NCBI GenBank assembly: GCA_963921425.1 | Contig: OY992832.1 | Span: forward strand, 3,286,001-3,350,000 | Length of the DNA stretch: 64,000 nucleotides | Direction: 5' to 3' | Source: Dryas octopetala | Taxonomy: Eukaryota > Streptophyta > Magnoliopsida > Rosales > Rosaceae | Part shown: positions 12,010 through 24,638 of the stretch, piece after piece | How the letters are laid out: every line of letters begins with the position of its first letter | Numbering within the stretch: the first letter of the stretch is position 1 | Translations under genes and position numbers: made by a program | The notes under the pieces: generated by a model | The model's database searches: none | What the model was told of the DNA's origin: nothing | What the model saw: only the letters and a program-made list of their open reading frames with translations

Positions 12010-13218
12010 CTAATAGATAAAAGGAATGAACTTGTACCTAACTTTACTCGCATACTCAATATACCTCTCCCCAAAAGTCTCAACCATCAAAGCCTCCTCC
12101 AGTTTTGCCTTCTGATCATAGTACAACAAACAAACTGCTACGACGAATAGCAAGCTCAAAGGTGCTCGAAGCGCAATGCAGTAAGTGGCAAACAGAAGCA
12201 TAGTCGATGAATATATTGGATGGCGTACCCATCTGTATGGCCCAAACTGCACAACAGCAGTAGGCACCACCACCTTCTCGGAATACTTTGCAAGATACAA
12301 TGTTGAGTTATACTGCATTAGCAGAGTCACCACTATCATGACCCAAATGCCCACATTGCTCCACCCACCAGGAATGCGGTGCAGCTCTGGCCCTTCAAAT
12401 GCAGCCAGCCAGTGCCCAACCATGACCCCAACACAGAACAAAAGGCGGTACCACTTTGGCGGGCTCACATCCCACTTGGGGTCGTGTGGGCGGGCATAGT
12501 AATCCCCATATAACCGTTTCCTCACACTAACATTGAAGAAAAAGAAATAATGGTACACAAAGAAGAACACAAAAGGCCAACCTTCGATGAAACCGTTGAA
12601 ATGGGCAGGTGGGACAAGTGTGAGCCAAGCAAACACTGAGGTTACAATGGAAAGTTGCTCAAATATGTTTGCTTCGCCAAGTAAATGCTTGCGAAAGCAG
12701 TATACGCCGTAAAATGCGACTGATATAGCCAGAAACCATGGCCAAAACATCCAAGTCCAGCTGAAGTACATCCAAAAAAAGGGGCTCAATAGCAAATTGA
12801 TAGTCCCTTTTGTGGCTGCAATTGCAATGGATAAGATCCCAGACCACTTGATGACATCAAAGGGGGTTAATTTAAAAAAGGTAGCTTCCAATGAGTCAAA
12901 GGAGAGGTTTTTGAGGTGTTTTACCAATGGGGTTTGAGATTCTGGGCTTGAGGTGCTGGAGTATGAGCATTTGAGCGGAGGTAACAAATGGTTGCTTGCT
13001 CTTCTTCTTGTTGGGGATGATGAAAATGGGTTTTGTGAAAGACAGAAACTTGAGGGGGTTTTGAGGGGTTTAAGGCTTTGGTGGAAGTGAGAGCTGTGGG
13101 TTATTGGTTGGACCTGTAGGTGTTTACTGAAAGGTCTGAGAGAGGGGTTGGGTCTAAATGTGAAAGTAGAACAAGATGGGATTGTTTTGGAGTGAAGGAA
13201 CACTGACTTGGCTTCCAT
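12010..13218 (-). CDS. Plastid-targeted ICMT/PEMT-like methyltransferase-domain membrane protein
   Basis: A single-exon gene of 402 residues whose physiological substrate I cannot name. Residues 1 to about 95 are rich in Ser, Thr, Pro and basic residues, as in a chloroplast transit peptide. Then follow several hydrophobic segments with a Trp/Phe-rich stretch (FWMYFSWTWMFWPWF), two more around HFNGFIEGWPFVFFFVYHYF, and others near the C-terminus. The C-terminal part has the fold signature of isoprenylcysteine carboxyl methyltransferase / phospholipid N-methyltransferase enzymes: FGPYRWVRHPIYSS, then an acidic Glu-containing helix and FGERYIEYASKV. In that family the RHPxY and E..L...FG..Y elements help bind S-adenosylmethionine. 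The ATG at 13218 is the first in frame and opens the transit peptide. It could be a true methyltransferase or a non-catalytic relative; prenylcysteine is an unlikely substrate in plastids. Confidence 0.8.
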   Translation of the reverse strand: MEAKSVFLHSKTIPSCSTFTFRPNPSLRPFSKHLQVQPITHSSHFHQSLKPLKTPSSFCLSQNPFSSSPTRRRASNHLLPPLKCSYSSTSSPESQTPLVKHLKNLSFDSLEATFFKLTPFDVIKWSGILSIAIAATKGTINLLLSPFFWMYFSWTWMFWPWFLAISVAFYGVYCFRKHLLGEANIFEQLSIVTSVFAWLTLVPPAHFNGFIEGWPFVFFFVYHYFFFFNVSVRKRLYGDYYARPHDPKWDVSPPKWYRLLFCVGVMVGHWLAAFEGPELHRIPGGWSNVGIWVMIVVTLLMQYNSTLYLAKYSEKVVVPTAVVQFGPYRWVRHPIYSSTMLLFATYCIALRAPLSLLFVVAVCLLYYDQKAKLEEALMVETFGERYIEYASKVRYKFIPFIY

Positions 13219-14527
13219 GGTTGGGCGAGACGAGAAAGCAGCAACTTTCTAGTCTATAACAATTTAGCTAACTCGAATCAACATTCGTCAACGGAGTGAA
13301 AGACTAAAGCAAAGAGATGAGGAAAATGGGAATTCTTTCTTCTGTCATTCTGTGTTTGCGTCATGGACTATATGGGTAAGTAAAGATGCGGAAGATTGGT
13401 CTTTATCACTTATGCATCATTTGGCGAGTAAATTGGGGCTAGCCTGCTTTTCAAAGGGCCCAACTTAAATTTTTTTTTTGTTGCACTTTTTTTTCTTCCA
13501 ATTTTGTGACTGGCTCAACAAAATTAGGGGTTTTTAATGTTCCAAGAGAGGTTGGATGGGAGAGGGGATTCGGAATCCGACCTTGATCGATCGTGGAGGT
13601 ACAAGCTCAATGTCATTGGAATTGGATTTACAAGCCCTCATGGTATAGAATATGTTGAAGAATAATTAGTAGTCGACTAGTCGCTTAGAATTTTAATAAG
13701 ACAGTTCAAAATCATTAGATAATACTACTTTTTTTTTCTTCGTATGAATCATCACTAATTAGAACATTTTCATTTTCTTTTATTACATTAGAAAGACTCA
13801 AACTCTGAATTAATTTTAACTCATTACTCCACTCACTTTCACCACTTGGACTAATCCTAAGAATTTATGACTTTCTCTCTCATTCTTATAACTTCATATA
13901 GTCCAATAATATTATATAGATGTGTCAATCAAAATATAGTATGGACTCTAAACTAAGAATTTGCATAACATACCAACACTTTTTAGTGCTTGGGTTGACA
14001 TGTTCATTTTCTGATGGTAAGATTTATTGGTATGAGACATGATTATACGAAATCCTTTTACATACGAACTCACGAATTTTAACAGGGTTGTGTGCATGTC
14101 AAACTATGGTACTAAACCCTAAAAAACTACCGAAGAAGCGAAGTGTCACACTATTTCAACAGCCAAACTACCCAAGTGGAAGCTGTGGGCGTGTCTGCCT
14201 TGTTTGCCAAGCCATAGTTAGAAAAAAAAAAAAGTAATCTACGTAACGCCCTTGCTCACCTCAACCTGTACACGGACACCAAATATCTGGAAGCCAAACA
14301 CTGCCTATTTATCTCTCTCTCTCTCTCTCTCTCTCCCATCCCCAAACAAACATCAGAAAATAATCACAAACAAATTTTAAAATATTAGAGAGAAAAAACA
14401 AAATCAAATTTTTCCTTAATGGGTTCTCTGCATCAGCCTCAAACATAATAAAGTTTGATTTTTTTGATCTCAATAATTTTCAGAAACACAATTTTCAATC
14501 TCATTTTCTACCTGATACATCAAAGTG
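13219..14527. other. Bidirectional intergenic promoter region
   Basis: About 1.3 kb separates the start codons of two divergent genes for organelle-targeted proteins, the ICMT-like gene (-) and the FTSH gene (+). I see poly-T runs, a CT microsatellite at 14312-14336 probably in or near the FTSH leader, and no further open frame of note. Confidence 0.6.
14312..14336. repeat. (CT)n microsatellite near FTSH 5' leader
   Basis: A CT run of about 25 bases roughly 190 bases upstream of the FTSH start codon. CT-rich tracts are common in plant leaders and core promoters; a function here is inference. Confidence 0.8.
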
Positions 14528-17500
14528 ATGATTTTTTCTCGGATTGGTCGCTCCTTTTCTCGATCTTCTCGCTCCACAGTAAGTTTCCCAATTATTTCCC
14601 TATTCTTAATATTAATTTGTTCACAAAATTTCTGGGTTTTCTTTGTTTGACTTATTTTTGTTATTGTTTGGTGTTAGAATTTGTTATATGGAAGTGGGCG
14701 ATCGGCGGCTGTGAATGGGAACGAAGCGCTTTCAGGAGTACCACGTCTTGGTTCGTATCTGGGTCGCGTAGATGGGAACTTAGGGTTTTTGAGGTCGTAT
14801 TTTGGTTCAATAGGAGCCCACAAGCCCTGTGTTTCTGATTTCAGCTACATTCTTGGAAACCCTAAACTTCGCAGACACTTTTCCAGTGAATCCCCAAAGA
14901 AAAAGAGTAAGCGAGTTACAACTTTTAATGATTTGGGTAGTAATTTTTGTTTCAGCTGAATGAATGCAACTATGTTTCAGCTAAGTATGTGATTGTGCTG
15001 CTATTGATGTTGCAGATTATGAGAACTTCTATCCCAAGGAAAAGAAGGAAATCCCCAAAGGGAATGATCAGAAATCGGAGTCCAAAGGTTAAATTTTCCA
15101 CCTTGTAGCTGCAATGATGCTTATTCTATTTACTCTTTTCGCCATTGAATTACATATATGCTCATATCAGGAATTGCCATTAGTATTTGTTTTAATCATG
15201 TTGGATTAGTGTTTGATGTGCCTTTTCTTCTTAAATTCATGCGTTGCTTTAATATTTGCAATATATTTAGGAGTTTAAAACGGCACCTCTGAGTTTTTCT
15301 TTTTGGTTTAAAGAGGTTTTGGGTGGGGACTCTCTAGTAGTGGAGTCTTGATCATATAAGACTCTAGTAGGTCTGATGGTAATCAATGTCAAATTTAGAA
15401 TGCTAGGTTCTATGGTAAAATTTGACAATGAAAACTTGTGTAACTTAAAGCATGCCAGTGCTCAGTGTGGTTGGGATGAAAGGAAGGGAGATTGTTGGGT
15501 CAATGTTGTCTTATCAGTGTGCTAGAACTTGTTAGCCAATTGTTTTGATTTATGTTGTGGCCAAAGAAAACAAGTTTTGTTTTTATTTTATTTTTCTGAA
15601 GTATATATGATGACGTATACAGGAACAAAATCTTCTAAATTTTCATTAACTTGAATTTTCTTTCAATTTCAGATGAGTCAAACACAGATGATCACGGAAA
15701 TTTTCAGGAAACTTTCTTGAAGCAGTTCCAAAATTTTTTAACCCCTTTATTAGTGCTTGGGCTATTTCTTTCAACCTTTTCTTTTGGTTCTCGCGAGCAG
15801 CAACAGGTAAGTGTATCATTAGATTTGTGATATAAAAAAAATCTTTTCCTGTTTTCTTTTTTAATGTTTTTTCATAGGGTTTATGTTTTGGAGTGGCATA
15901 TTGCATTATTGTTTCTAAGTATAATGTGGACTGTAGTTACAACTTACAAGTTGAAAATGTGCACATATATACTAAGGAAAATGCTTTAGAGTCCAGCTAT
16001 TTAGAAATCATAGAAGTTTGACCCTTTCCAATTCAGATTGGCTTTCGCATCGGCTACTTCTTTGAGTTGAAGGATTGAGCTGAAGTTGGTCTTCAGCTCT
16101 ATTCAACCTGCATGCTTTGTGATGCAAGAGCATCTTCTAGGCTTTCCAAGATTTAGCATTTTTTTATTTTGCTTCCCAGTTGGATTTAGAGTCTAGTTTC
16201 CTGATTTCATTGGGTCTTTTAAGTAATTATGTTCTCTTAGGCAATCAGGATTTTACTTTATGTTTTCCTAGTTAGCTAAGGTTTTTTGTTTTCCTAGTCA
16301 GTTGAAGTTTATTGTTAGTTTATGTTTTCCTATATTAACTTAAGCCTTAGGTTGTAATAAACAGTTATATACAATATTACTCAGAAATTTTAGATTACAG
16401 TGTTTCTTTTGGGTCTCTTTTCCCTAGAACTCATCTATCTACGTTCCAACTTTGTTCCTATATTCCTCTATCTTTTCTACTGTTTACTGCTGGAATTTCT
16501 TTTCTACTGTGGTTTTTCCCTAATACAGAAGCAAGACAGCAGTTTTTTTGCTTCTTGTCCTGCATCACTCTGTGACCCTAATAACTGCGAAAATATATGT
16601 TACTTCAAGATCAATAGAGTCATTGAATTAGAGCTGTATGTGTCGGTTGAGGTCAAGGGTATGCATTCTATTGTTAATCATTTTATAGTGATATTATAAA
16701 TGTACTTAATGACCAGCATAAATTATTACTTTTTATATCATTCTGTTTTCTCTTTAAAGTAAGTTTTCTACTCATATGCTTTGGAATTTTGTTCTTTGCA
16801 GATAAGCTTCCAAAAGTTTAAAAATGAACTTCTGGAACCAGGTTTAGTGGATCATATAGTTGTTTCTAATAAATCAGTTGCAAAAGTATATGTACGTAGC
16901 TCACCACGCAATCAAGCAAGTGATGAAGTTGTCCAAGGAACTATTAATGGTTCCCCTGCTCGTGGAAATGGTGGCCAGTATAAATACTATTTCAATATTG
17001 GAAGTGTTGAATCTTTCGAGGAGAAGTTGGAGGATGCCCAGGAAGCATTGGGGATAGACTCTCATGATTATGTTCCTGTCACGTATGTCTCTGAAATGGT
17101 TTGGTACAATGAACTGATGAGGTTTGCACCAACATTAGTGCTTCTGGGAACCCTCTTGTATATGGGGCGGAGAATGCAGGGTGGACTAGGCATGGGAGGT
17201 TCTGGTGGACGGAGTGGTCGTGGAATATTCAACATCGGAAAAGCCCATGTCACAAAAGTAGATAAAAATGCAAAGAATAAGGTTAGCTTTCTGTTCTCCA
17301 AGTCAATAGTGGTGCTTGTTTAGTTTTTGTATGCATTTTCTAACTGTTACTTCCCCATTTTCTTTCCATTAGCTATAATACCTTTTCTTTAGCACTCTGC
17401 TGCAAGTTTCCAACAGTTACTTATATTTTTATTTGGTCCAGATCTATTTTAAAGATGTTGCTGGTTGCGACGAAGCAAAGCAGGAAATCATGGAATTTGT

Positions 17501-17801
17501 GCACTTCCTCAAGCACCCTAAGAAATATGAGGATTTGGGAGCCAAAATCCCCAAAGGTGCTCTATTGGTAGGCCCTCCAGGCACAGGGAAGACCCTTCTA
17601 GCAAAAGCAACTGCAGGGGAATCTGGTGTTCCATTTCTATCTATATCTGGATCAGACTTCATGGAGATGTTTGTTGGTGTTGGACCATCCAGAGTGAGAA
17701 ACTTGTTTCAGGAAGCAAGGCAATGTGCTCCTAGTATTATATTTATTGATGAGATAGATGCAATTGGTCGAGCAAGGGGGCGTGGGGGATTCTCGGGTTC
17801 C

Positions 17802-17836
<35 letters not shown>

Positions 17837-19537
17837 GGTAGAAATGGATGGCTTTGGAACTACTGCTGGTGTAGTTGTGCTTGCTGGCACCAATAGGCCT
17901 GATATTTTGGACAAAGCCTTATTAAGGCCTGGTCGATTTGATCGCCAAATTAGCATTGATAAACCTGATATTAAAGGTCGTGACCAGATATTTCAGATAT
18001 ACTTGAAAAAAATTAAACTTGATCACGAACCATCATATTACTCTCAAAGGCTTGCAGCCCTGACTCCAGGATTTGCTGGAGCAGACATTGCAAATGTTTG
18101 CAATGAAGGTGCTCTAATTGCTGCAAGGAATGAAAGTGCGCTGGTCACCATGCAGCATTTTGAGGCGGCTATAGATAGGATCATTGGTGGTTTGGAGAAG
18201 AAGAACAGAGTAAGTCATCTCTGTCTCCTTAATCATTTCATGGTAATGTTAATTTTGTTAGTTTCTAAGTAGTTTTTGCTATTCCCTCTTCCAAAAAAGA
18301 AAGAAAAACCAATGCTGCATAACATGGATTGGGCACAACAGTATTCCCTCCTTATGTCTAGAGTTGATTGGAAGTAATCATTATATAACCCAGAAGAGTT
18401 TGGGGTTGGAACTGCTCTTCGTCTTGTCTGGCTCTGTTAAGGTGCCCTGTTATTTTGGGTTTGACTACATTGTTTTTTTGTACTGGACCGACCTTATAGG
18501 TCACATTTGCACCTTCCATTAGGCAGGCTGCAATAATAATGAAGGTCCAGATCAAACTTCCAGGTAGCTTGGAGTGATCGATACTCTAGAAGAAAAATGC
18601 TAATCTTTAACATCTCTTTTTGCTTGCCTAATCAGTATGAGAATTTCACATCCTTGCTTGTCATGCAGGTTATAAGCAAGCTTGAACGCCGGACTGTTGC
18701 ATACCATGAGGCAGGGCATGCAGTTTCAGGCTGGTTCTTAGAACATGCAGAGCCATTGTTGAAGGTGACCATTGTTCCTCGAGGTACGGCAGCACTGGGG
18801 TTTGCCCAGTATGTTCCTAATGAAAACCTCCTCATGACCAAGGAGCAGCTTTTTGATATGACCTGCATGACCCTTGGTGGTAGGGCAGCTGAACAGGTAG
18901 CTATGGAACTTTGTTAGTCTTCTCATCTTTTGATAGAGGCTTACTTATAGTGCAAAATGCTTCATGATATTTCTTTTAACTCCTCATTTTCAAGTTTCTT
19001 GAAACTTCATTAGTCTTCTTATAATAGTGATGGCGAACATCTTCTGTGATGCAGGTTCTGTTGGGGAAAATCTCAACGGGAGCCCAAAATGACTTGGAGA
19101 AAGTGACAAAGATGACCTACGCCCAAGTTGCAGTCTATGGTTTCAGTGACAAGGTGGGTCTCCTTTCGTTCCCTCAAAGAGATGAAACGTTTGAGATGGC
19201 GAAGCCCTACAGCAGTAAGACTGCAGCCCTGATTGACGGGGAAGTGCGAGAATGGGTTGGTAAGGCATATGTACGCACCCTTGAAATCATAGAGGAACAA
19301 AAAGAACGAGTGGCTCAAATTGCAGAATTGCTGCTTGAGAAGGAAGTTCTTCACCAAGAAGACCTTCTCAGGGTGTTGGGGGAGAGACCGTTTAAGTCGA
19401 GTGAAGTCACCAACTATGATAGATTTAAGCAAGGTTTTGAAGATCAGAAAGAAGAGCAAACTGTGAAGACCCCTCCTATTAGTGTTATTGAGGAAGATGG
19501 CTCTTCGCCCCTAGAGCCTCAGGTCCTCCCTACTTAG
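14528..19537 (+). CDS. FTSH3/FTSH10: Mitochondrial ATP-dependent zinc metalloprotease FtsH (m-AAA)
   Basis: An inner-membrane AAA protease facing the matrix, forming hexamers that degrade unassembled membrane proteins and process matrix proteins. Eight exons: 14528-14578, 14678-14906, 15016-15087, 15673-15806, 16802-17281, 17442-18209, 18669-18896 and 19055-19537, giving 814 residues; Arabidopsis FTSH3 and FTSH10 are about 810. The N-terminus [17 protein letters not shown] is an Arg/Ser-rich mitochondrial presequence. TM1 is near residues 139-156 and TM2 near 270-284. The AAA module has Walker A GPPGTGKT (366-373), Walker [12 protein letters not shown] and the second region of homology ending RPGRFDR. 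The zinc site is HEAGH (591-595), and the distal acidic ligand lies in NDLEKVTKM. All key residues are present. Exon 1 codes for only 17 residues, and its ATG was chosen because it restores the presequence. Intron 4 (15807-16801) is the longest and holds repeat-like sequence. Confidence 0.95.
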
Positions 19538-20319
19538 TTATTTTTGGGCAAGTTGTTTGTAATTGTACATTATAGTTGTTATTCCTTTCTCTTTCTTTTT
19601 TTGTTTAATTGTTATGTTATGACTTCAACAATACTATGATGTCAGAATGTCAGAATGTCAGATTGTACTTTTTATTTTTCACCCTTTTAACTCTAGCGTG
19701 ATGTTGATTGATTCCAAGTAAGAATATTTCTTAGTAATAATGATCACGTGCTTTGGATATATAATTGGTACTAAACGCGTGCTTTAGTCATTGTTATTGT
19801 AGATTGTACTTTAATTAGTCAAAGATGCAATATAGTTTCATCACCAACAAATGCTTTCATTATTGCTCAAGGAAAATGCTATATGTTTATAATAGATGTT
19901 GAAGCACTGATGCTCCTCGTGTCTACTTTCACAGAAAGCGGCATATTGTAAATGCAAAGAAAGTCAAAAAGATGCAGTTAAATAGTGTTTTTCTCCTTTA
20001 ATTTCTTTTAGGTGTTCAATTTTGAATTGTGTGGGGGTGGCCAGGCCCAGTCGCATAACATATGTTTCTAGACGTTGAGTTGGGAACTTGGGATCAATGT
20101 CAAAGAGGTTGGCAGCTGTGACTGACCTTCCTGTGAATTTCATTGTATATAATGCTTCCAAGCCTTCAACGTTTTCTCAATTTAAACCCATCATCAGATC
20201 ATCTCTACCCTCTTCCCAGTACCCAACTCCTCCCTCATTCTATCCTTGCATCTCTCTGGGTATTTTCTCTTCTCCATATTAATTCTTCTTTTGAAGCTTT
20301 AATTTGTAGAGCCACTCAA
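19538..20319. other. Intergenic between FTSH and HAD gene 1
   Basis: About 780 bases contain the FTSH 3' UTR and the promoter and leader of the first HAD gene. An ATG at 20097 upstream of the HAD start opens a short frame that could act as an upstream ORF if the leader begins before it; nothing else stands out. Confidence 0.5.
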
Positions 20320-22356
20320 ATGGCATTTCAAAACCAGTATGATCAGCAGGCTCACATGCCAAAATATGAGTGTCTTCTCTTTGGTAAGCCTTTTTCCTTA
20401 ATTATGATCCTTCTTCAAGTCCTAAACTGCACACATACACACACAAATTGAAGTCCCCATATACATGTATTGCCTTTTAAGTCGCCGTAGCTCATAGCTT
20501 GTGTTAGCTTTCAATTAATACATTTTTCTAATGTTCTGTCCCTGCATTTTCACTTGGCTAGCTCATTACCAATAATAACAATAATGATTGCGTTGCAGAT
20601 CTAGATGATACCCTTTATCCCTTGAGTTCTGGTTTGTCTAAACAATGCACCAAAAATATTGAAGGTATAGCAATTCATCATCCTTCCCATTCAAGAAGAT
20701 TTCATCATTTTTCTTACTAGAAATATTATTTTGATATTCTTATATATGATCTTTTCTCAGAATACATGGTTCAAAAACTAGGCATGGAGGAAACCAGAGT
20801 CACTGAGGTGAATCAAGTATTATACAAGAATTATGGGACATCAATGGCTGGTCTTAAGGTTTAATCACTATGACCCAAGTAGTTGTTTAAAATGTTTCTC
20901 TAAAATTATATATTAGAATGCATGATTCCTTTAATTGCTAATATATATAAACCTTTTCTACAATAATTTTTCCTTGTGCAGGCCATTGGTTATAATTTTG
21001 ACTATGATGACTATCATAGGTACCAAATCTCCTCCTTCCTTTTTCTCTTACGTATATAAATAAACATAGTATATATATATATATATATATGTATACCATG
21101 AAGTTATATGCAATCTCACAAATTCCCATTTGACAGTTTTGTTCATGGAAGACTACCCTATGAGGTACTAAGACCTGACCATGTCCTAAGGAGTCTGTTG
21201 CTGAGCCTGCCATATAGGAAACTTGTAAGCTGCAATTTGCTTTGCCTCTATATGTATAGGAATATAGTAGGAACAAGTTGATGGTAATTACTAATTAATT
21301 GGCTTCAAGCCTTAATTTTCTCTGATGGTGTTTTTGCTTTATGAAACAGATTTTCTCAAATGGGGACAAGGTTCATGTGGCCAAAACTCTTGGCAAGCTT
21401 GGATTGAAGGACTGCTTTGAAGGAATTATATGCTTTGAGACTCTGAATCCCATTAACAATGATGAAGACTCAGAGTTGAGAGGCTGCAGAAATTTTTTGG
21501 ACCATTCTTGTTTATTTGGTGCTGGTTCAGAGATTCCAATGACAACAATTGTTTGCAAACCATTTGCAAATGCATATGAACAAGCCTTTGAGAAAGCCAA
21601 CATAAACCCTCAAAGAACTGTAAGATAATTGATCTGGCACTTCTAGTTACCCTTCTTAATTTGTTTTGAATTTGCTGTGAACTTTATATCAAGCCAACGG
21701 CCTCTCTCAAGTGCATCCCATCATACATGTGGAGAGGTAAACAAATGAAGACAATATGGATGGAGCCACACCCTGCAAGTCAACAAATCAATGAGAATAA
21801 GGGTCGAAAGTTTCGAACATACAATCTCAAGAAACAAGAGTTCTAATATCATGTTAGACAACTTATGAACTCCAAAAATTTAAGCATTCAAGGGATCAGT
21901 CATCAATGCATATCAAGCCAACGCATTCCTCAATTAATATGACTTAAATATCTTCTTAATTTGTTTATTTTTCCCCCTTTCCTGTGTCTATCCAATTGCT
22001 CTAACAGTGAATTATTACTTTTGAAGCTCTTCTTTGATGATAGTATCCGCAATATACAAGGTGGAAAAGATATGGGTCTCCATACTGTATTGGTAAGTCA
22101 CAAGAGAAAATAATATTTTTCAATACTTGTTAATTAATGCTATAACATATTATCTGACCAAACCGTATAAATGGGTATAAATGTATAGGTGGGCAGTTCC
22201 CAGAGAACAACAGGTGTGGATTATGCAATAGAGAGCATCCACAATATCAGAGAAGCACTGCCAGAGCTTTGGGAAGTTGATAATAAGAAGACTGCAGATC
22301 AGTACACAAGAAGCTTTTCAGGTAAGCTGGCAATGGAGACAACACTGACTGCCTAG
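20320..22356 (+). CDS. HAD-superfamily phosphatase, pyrimidine 5'-nucleotidase-like (copy 1)
   Basis: Related to yeast SDT1/PHM8-type nucleotidases, which remove phosphate from nucleotides or lysophosphatidate; the plant substrate is not established. Eight exons: 20320-20383, 20599-20664, 20761-20858, 20982-21019, 21137-21224, 21350-21619, 22027-22092 and 22189-22356, giving 285 residues. HAD motif I is DLDDTLYP (nucleophile D22, acid D24). Motif II is IFSNGD, the motif III Lys lies in VVCKPF-type context (IVCKPF), and motif IV is FFDDS. All four motifs are intact and there is no targeting peptide, so it is probably cytosolic. The start is the first ATG in frame with motif I. Copy 2 lies 3.8 kb downstream with the same exon plan; this copy has a different loop before motif III (LRGCRNFLDHSCLF) and a slightly longer tail. 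Confidence 0.88.
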
Positions 22357-22572
22357 CTAGCTAGCTTCAAAGTCCTTTTGAGTATAGAAAGAACAAGCAT
22401 ATATGCAGACTAGCAATTGACTATGTATCTTTGTCCCCAATAAATGTTATCCCTTTTTATATATTTTTGATGATTAATGACGCACCTTTATAGCAAATAG
22501 TAGGAGCAAAAGCCGCGGAAAATGACAATAAAAGTAATATTGAAAGTTAAAGTTACTATAAATATGGGTATA

Positions 22573-22582
22573 TTTAACATTA
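22573..22582. repeat. 10-bp target-site duplication, left
   Basis: TTTAACATTA directly abuts the left end of the element at 22583 and is repeated exactly at 23131-23140. Confidence 0.8.
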
Positions 22583-23130
22583 GAGGAAATTACAGATTTA
22601 GTCCAGTTATTTTATACCTAGTTCAATTTTGGTCCACAATCTTTTTTAAGTTCTGTTTTGGTCCACTAAATGTTCCACTTGTTCAATAAAGGTCCATATT
22701 TGTTTTCTCAAATTTGGCATACTTTTTATCCTATCAAATCTCACCCAAATTCAGCGAACATATACTTGTTTTAAAGCTATATATTTCTTCTTTACAACCA
22801 TATAAAAATCATTCAAATTGGAGTTCTAAAACTCAAGATAATTGACCCCAAACTAGGGTACCCGAAACTGCCAATTTTTCAAACTTCACCCAATCTCAAT
22901 TCTTTTAGATTATAATACTCCAAATTTGTTTTTATGACTAAGAAATGATGAAATATAACTTATAGTTCAATTATAATTGAAGAAAACACAACCCAAAGGA
23001 TTTAAAGTCACAAATCTGGACCTTTATTGAACAAATGAAACAATTAGTGGACCAAAACAGAACTTAAAAAAGATTATGGACCAAAATTGAACTAGGTATA
23101 AAATAAGTGGACCAAATCTGTAATTTCCTC
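22583..23130. mobile_element. Non-autonomous Mutator-like (MULE) MITE, 548 bp
   Basis: The terminal inverted repeats are about 120 bases each (22583-22702 and 23011-23130), differ at about seven positions, and start GAGGAAATTACAGATTT. The element is flanked by a perfect 10-bp direct repeat TTTAACATTA. Long TIRs with a 9-11 bp duplication are the mark of MULEs. The interior of about 300 bases is AT-rich and codes for nothing, so transposase would have to come from elsewhere. High TIR identity suggests a fairly recent insertion. Confidence 0.85.
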
Positions 23131-23140
23131 TTTAACATTA
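23131..23140. repeat. 10-bp target-site duplication, right
   Basis: Exact copy of the 22573-22582 sequence TTTAACATTA, abutting the right end of the MULE MITE. Confidence 0.8.
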
Positions 23141-23613
23141 CTCTATAAATAAATGAGTTTCACTCCATCAATTGCGATTTGCGACTTGCGAATTAAAAAT
23201 TAGAATAATAATTAATGAGCCTATTATATTTTTTGAAATAACAGTAATTAACATAGTCTAGGAACTAGAGTGGGACGCGGGAGCACAAATGGGAATATGT
23301 CTAAAATCAAGCAAAAGTCTTTTAGCTACTTACTTTGTTCTCATTCAAAAAAATATATATCCAAATTTTAGTCATTCACGGTATAAAAAAAAGGTAATTA
23401 TTAAATTTCAATAACTTTTTAATTTAAGTATCGAAATTAAATAACATTTTAAATTAGGTACTAGTTGAAAAATCAAATAAAATAATAAAGTAAAAGGTAT
23501 TAGAATTTACAAATATTACATCACATGCCACTACAATAAAAAAATAAAAATAATATTACATCACAAATATTACATTAATTTATACTATATTGTATTTAAA
23601 AAAAAATCAATCT

Positions 23614-23843
23614 AGTCACAACTTAACTGTGACTATTTTGAGTAAAAGTATTGTTTTGACTTTTATTTATACTATATTATAGTATGATTTCTCTAAAAAA
23701 AAAATTCAATTAAGTCACAACTTAATTGTGACTGTCTCACAATTTAGATGTGACTGTCGTTCAATCACAACTAAATTTAAAGTTGTGAATGTCGTACAGT
23801 CACAACTAAATGTGAAATTACGACATTCACAACTAAATGTGAA
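23614..23843. repeat. Cluster of six degenerate dyads
   Basis: Six near-palindromes of the type GTCACAACTTAAxTGTGAC start near 23614, 23714, 23736, 23764, 23799 and 23826. Some use TCACAACTAAATGTGA. The first two share upstream TTTATACTATATT sequence, pointing to local duplication. Confidence 0.6.
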
Positions 23844-24557
23844 ATTGAGACTACATTAACAAATTTTCAAGATAATATAAAAGTCTCAAGGGCAATTTTG
23901 TCAAAACCTTATAAATTTTAACTAACATCCATCATATGTGGGGCAAAAGACAAAAATGTCAAATAGAAAAGGCTCAAATTAAAAGGGCCAACATGTTTGT
24001 GACCTAATCTAAAAAATTATATTTAAATTTAGTAATTCAATTGAAATATTATATGATCTTTATGTTATACCAAAAAATTATTAAGATTTTATATTTAATC
24101 TTAATTTTCTATATAGAAAAACAATTTTTTGTTCACTTACGTAGACTTTGGGACGTGGCTGACGGTGTACGTAGGCCGCATGATTCATGTACCCCACACT
24201 CTGAAAAACAATAATAAAATAAGAGTGCTGCTATTTGCACACCCTTTTTTTTCTTTTTGCACACCCTTTTCACCATTTTTCTTACTTCACACCCTCACAC
24301 TTTCCCCACTATTAAAATTTCTCATATACACACCCCTCTCAATTACCTAAATACCCTAATTCATTAATCTTAACAAATTTCTCTTACACACCCCACTTAA
24401 TTCATTTAAACAATACATTCCCACAATTTTTTTTTTCTCCCGTACACACCCCCTCCCATTTTTTTTTTCTTCTTCTTCTCCCTACTCGAGCCATCACCTT
24501 CTTCCTTCTCTCTCTCTCCGCATGCACCATCACCACGGCACCACCACCTTCTTTTTT

Positions 24558-24560
<3 letters not shown>

Positions 24561-24602
<42 letters not shown>
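24561..24602. repeat. (CT)n microsatellite inside the fold-back element
   Basis: An uninterrupted CT run of about 42 bases within the pyrimidine-rich arm of the element. Confidence 0.9.
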
Positions 24603-24607
<5 letters not shown>

Positions 24608-24638
24608 CGCCCAAGCTGACAGCAAAAACAAATTGGGT

